This document shows positions 6,964 to 8,154 of a stretch of DNA of 8,154 nt, piece after piece. The notes beneath the pieces were generated by a model that did not search any database, was not told the origin of the DNA, and was given only the letters and a program-made list of their open reading frames with translations. Each line of letters opens with the position of its first letter. Within the stretch, counting starts at the first letter, position 1. Position numbers and translations under genes: made by a program. The DNA comes from an uncultured Desulfuromonadales bacterium. GTDB lineage: Bacteria; Desulfobacterota; Desulfuromonadia; Desulfuromonadales; Geopsychrobacteraceae. The stretch lies in contig CALZLE010000409.1 of assembly GCA_945788205.1 (NCBI GenBank), positions 1-8,154 of the forward strand, in the 5' to 3' direction.

Positions 6964-7317
6964 TTATTCACCAAACTTTTCAACTTCAGATTTACAATCA
7001 ACGCAATAACGAGAAAACGGCCGTACTTCCATACGTCTGGTCGGAATTTCCTCTTCGCAACGGGCACAGAGGCCGTATACATTCTGATCCATCCGCTCAA
7101 GAGCAGCATCGATGTCACGCACACGGCTCCGCTGAGCTTCGCTGAGATTCATCAGTACTTCCTGATTATAGCTGTTCGACGACATATCGCCAATATCAGG
7201 AACGCCATCTTTTCCGAGAGACTGAGATGCGGCATAAGCCTTGTCTGCCTCTTCCAGAACTTCTTCACGCATTTTCAACAAGTTATTACGGATTTCCTGC
7301 AATTCTTCTTCGTCCAT
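6964..7317 (-). CDS. DksA/TraR family C4 zinc-finger protein
   Basis: A 117-residue protein of the DksA/TraR family, whose members bind in the secondary channel of RNA polymerase and, in the best-known case, act with ppGpp to adjust rRNA and amino acid promoters. An acidic coiled-coil arm (residues 1-30) leads to a tip DIGD (Asp41 and Asp44), matching the DxxD pair that DksA needs at the polymerase active site. A second helix (52-78) leads to a four-cysteine zinc finger, CARC-x17-CVDC (Cys84, 87, 105, 108). It is shorter than E. coli DksA (151 residues), so a paralogue is more likely than the main DksA; the Ala after the second Asp in DksA is not conserved (MSS here). An AGGAGG element (7330-7335) precedes the ATG by 12 nt, a rather long spacing. 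It lies 36 nt after rlmH in the same operon. Confidence 0.92.
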   Translation of the reverse strand: MDEEELQEIRNNLLKMREEVLEEADKAYAASQSLGKDGVPDIGDMSSNSYNQEVLMNLSEAQRSRVRDIDAALERMDQNVYGLCARCEEEIPTRRMEVRPFSRYCVDCKSEVEKFGE

Positions 7318-7353
7318 CGTACGATCGAGCCTCCTACTACTTCAGTCCTAAAA

Positions 7354-7827
7354 CTAACGATTATGATAAGGTTCATTCCGCAGAATGGTACCACTCCGGT
7401 AAAGTTGCTCCAGTAAAAACAGTCGTGCCATCTGATGGGTAAAGGTCATTTTCGATAACGATAACATTAAATCTGCCCGCTGACGGACATCCTGGTCGAG
7501 GCCGTACGGACCACCGATGACCAAGCACCAGTCACGGCCGCCATGCAACATTTCATCGTCCAGCCGTTTTGCCAATTGCTCAGAGCCGATACTGCGACCC
7601 CGTTCGTCAAGAACAATCAAAAAAGAGCTCGCCGGAACCTTTGCCAGAATCCGCTCACCCTCTCGCTTGAGAAGGCCGGCGGTATCCCCTTTACGGCCGC
7701 CCTTTTCTTCTTTCAGCTCAACAATTTCCAACGGGAAATAGTGTTGCAGGCGACCGGCATAATCACAGGCCGCCTCTCGCTGCCAAGCCTCTGCCAGTTT
7801 ACCGACACAGACCAGCCGCAGCTTCAT
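7354..7827 (-). CDS. rlmH: 23S rRNA (pseudouridine-1915-N3)-methyltransferase RlmH
   Basis: RlmH is a SPOUT-class methyltransferase that uses S-adenosylmethionine to methylate pseudouridine 1915 in helix 69 of 23S rRNA, on assembled 70S ribosomes. The 157 residues are the normal length (about 155). Characteristic segments are LDERG (73-77), the knot and cofactor-binding loop VIGGPYG (103-109), LSLSKMTFTHQMAR (122-135), and the C-terminal LYRSGTILRNEPYHNR with the conserved PYH near the end. The ATG follows the rsfS stop codon directly (TAG-ATG, no gap), and a GAGG element (7833-7836) in the end of rsfS serves as its ribosome binding site. The rsfS-rlmH pair is widely conserved, from E. coli (ybeB-ybeA) onwards, which supports both calls. 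Confidence 0.97.
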   Translation of the reverse strand: MKLRLVCVGKLAEAWQREAACDYAGRLQHYFPLEIVELKEEKGGRKGDTAGLLKREGERILAKVPASSFLIVLDERGRSIGSEQLAKRLDDEMLHGGRDWCLVIGGPYGLDQDVRQRADLMLSLSKMTFTHQMARLFLLEQLYRSGTILRNEPYHNR

Positions 7828-8154
7828 CTAAGCCTCGGTTCTCTCCAGAGGCACTTCAGGAGCCTCGCTCCAAAGTCCCTCCAGATCGTAAAAATCACGA
7901 ACCGGCTCCTGAAACACGTGCACCATGAATTCACCATAGTCGAGTAAAATCCAACGGCCTTGATCCAGGCCCTCAGTCGCCAGCGGCAATTCCTGTTGCT
8001 GGTTTTTAAATTCCAGTTTGATATTTTAGGCAATCGCCTGAACCTGACGATCGGAACGCCCCGAAACCAGCAGCAGATAATCGGTCAATGAAGAAAGCTC
8101 ACGGACATCGAGCAGCTTGAGGTTAAACCCCTTCTTATCGAGCGCATATTCTAC
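7828..8154 (-). pseudogene. rsfS: Ribosomal silencing factor RsfS, 5' end outside window, interrupted by an in-frame TAA
   Basis: RsfS binds ribosomal protein uL14 and blocks joining of the two ribosomal subunits when nutrients are short. I translated this gene by hand. The 109 codons visible include nearly the whole domain: LDVRELSSLTDYLLLVSG (positions 15-32 of the visible part), SDRQVQAIA (34-42), then a TAA at 8026-8028, then NIKLEFKNQQQELPLATEGL and RWILLDYGEFMVHVFQEP with FYDLEGLW near the C-terminus. Both sides of the stop align well with RsfS in the same frame, with no insertion or deletion, and the natural TAG stop (7828-7830) touches the rlmH start. In E. coli the residue at the stop is the Asp of SIAD; here a Glu codon GAA changed to TAA by one base is the simplest explanation. 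It may be a true nonsense mutation or a sequencing or assembly error. Missing N-terminal residues probably number about ten to twenty. Confidence 0.85.

Noticed and set aside
6550..7416. Plus-strand open frame of 288 codons opposite the LapA-LapB, DksA-like and rlmH genes
   Set aside because: It spans three well-supported minus-strand genes and their gaps, has low-complexity composition and no family resemblance.
8026..8028. Stop-codon recoding (TAA as sense codon)
   Set aside because: TAA ends at least five other genes in the window at their natural C-termini and no recoding element was seen, so mutation or sequence error is simpler.
7824..8033. 69-codon minus-strand frame overlapping rsfS
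   Set aside because: It is the wrong frame of rsfS; the correct frame shows the conserved RsfS residues on both sides of the TAA.

Overview
Every supportable gene in this window lies on the minus strand. The gene content and order (rsfS, rlmH, a short DksA/TraR protein, a LapA/LapB-like TPR protein, gpmI, comF, then a PAS kinase and a TRAP transporter) suggest a Gram-negative anaerobe of the Desulfuromonas/Geobacter/Pelobacter type. That placement is an inference from protein style and synteny; there is no rRNA or marker tree to confirm it. No mobile element, CRISPR array, tRNA or rRNA was seen.

Reading in the direction of transcription, from right to left. (1) 8154-3293 is a tight housekeeping operon: the ribosome silencing factor rsfS (5' end outside the window, and carrying an in-frame TAA at 8026-8028), the 23S rRNA pseudouridine methyltransferase rlmH, a DksA/TraR zinc-finger protein, a membrane TPR protein that looks like LapA fused to LapB, cofactor-independent phosphoglycerate mutase gpmI, and the phosphoribosyltransferase comF. 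Intergenic gaps run from 0 to 45 nt. The gpmI ribosome binding site lies inside the end of the lapA-lapB gene, so translation is probably coupled. (2) 3191-1731 is a soluble orphan histidine kinase with two PAS domains, both carrying unusual cysteine clusters. A 101-bp gap with a possible extended -10 promoter separates it from comF. (3) 1484-1 is the start of a TRAP transporter operon: dctP, a secreted binding protein of the 2-oxoacid/lactate class, then dctQ, a small membrane subunit cut by the window edge. The large permease dctM would be expected further left.

The TRAP operon has the clearest regulatory DNA. A sigma70-type promoter with a perfect TTGACA box sits inside a perfect 17-bp palindrome upstream of dctP. 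A perfect 15-bp inverted repeat separates dctP from dctQ, as expected if the abundant binding protein is made in excess over the membrane subunits.

I did not find a clearly new multi-gene system. The items most worth a second look are the interrupted rsfS, the LapA-LapB fusion, the cysteine-bearing PAS kinase and the dctP operator/promoter.
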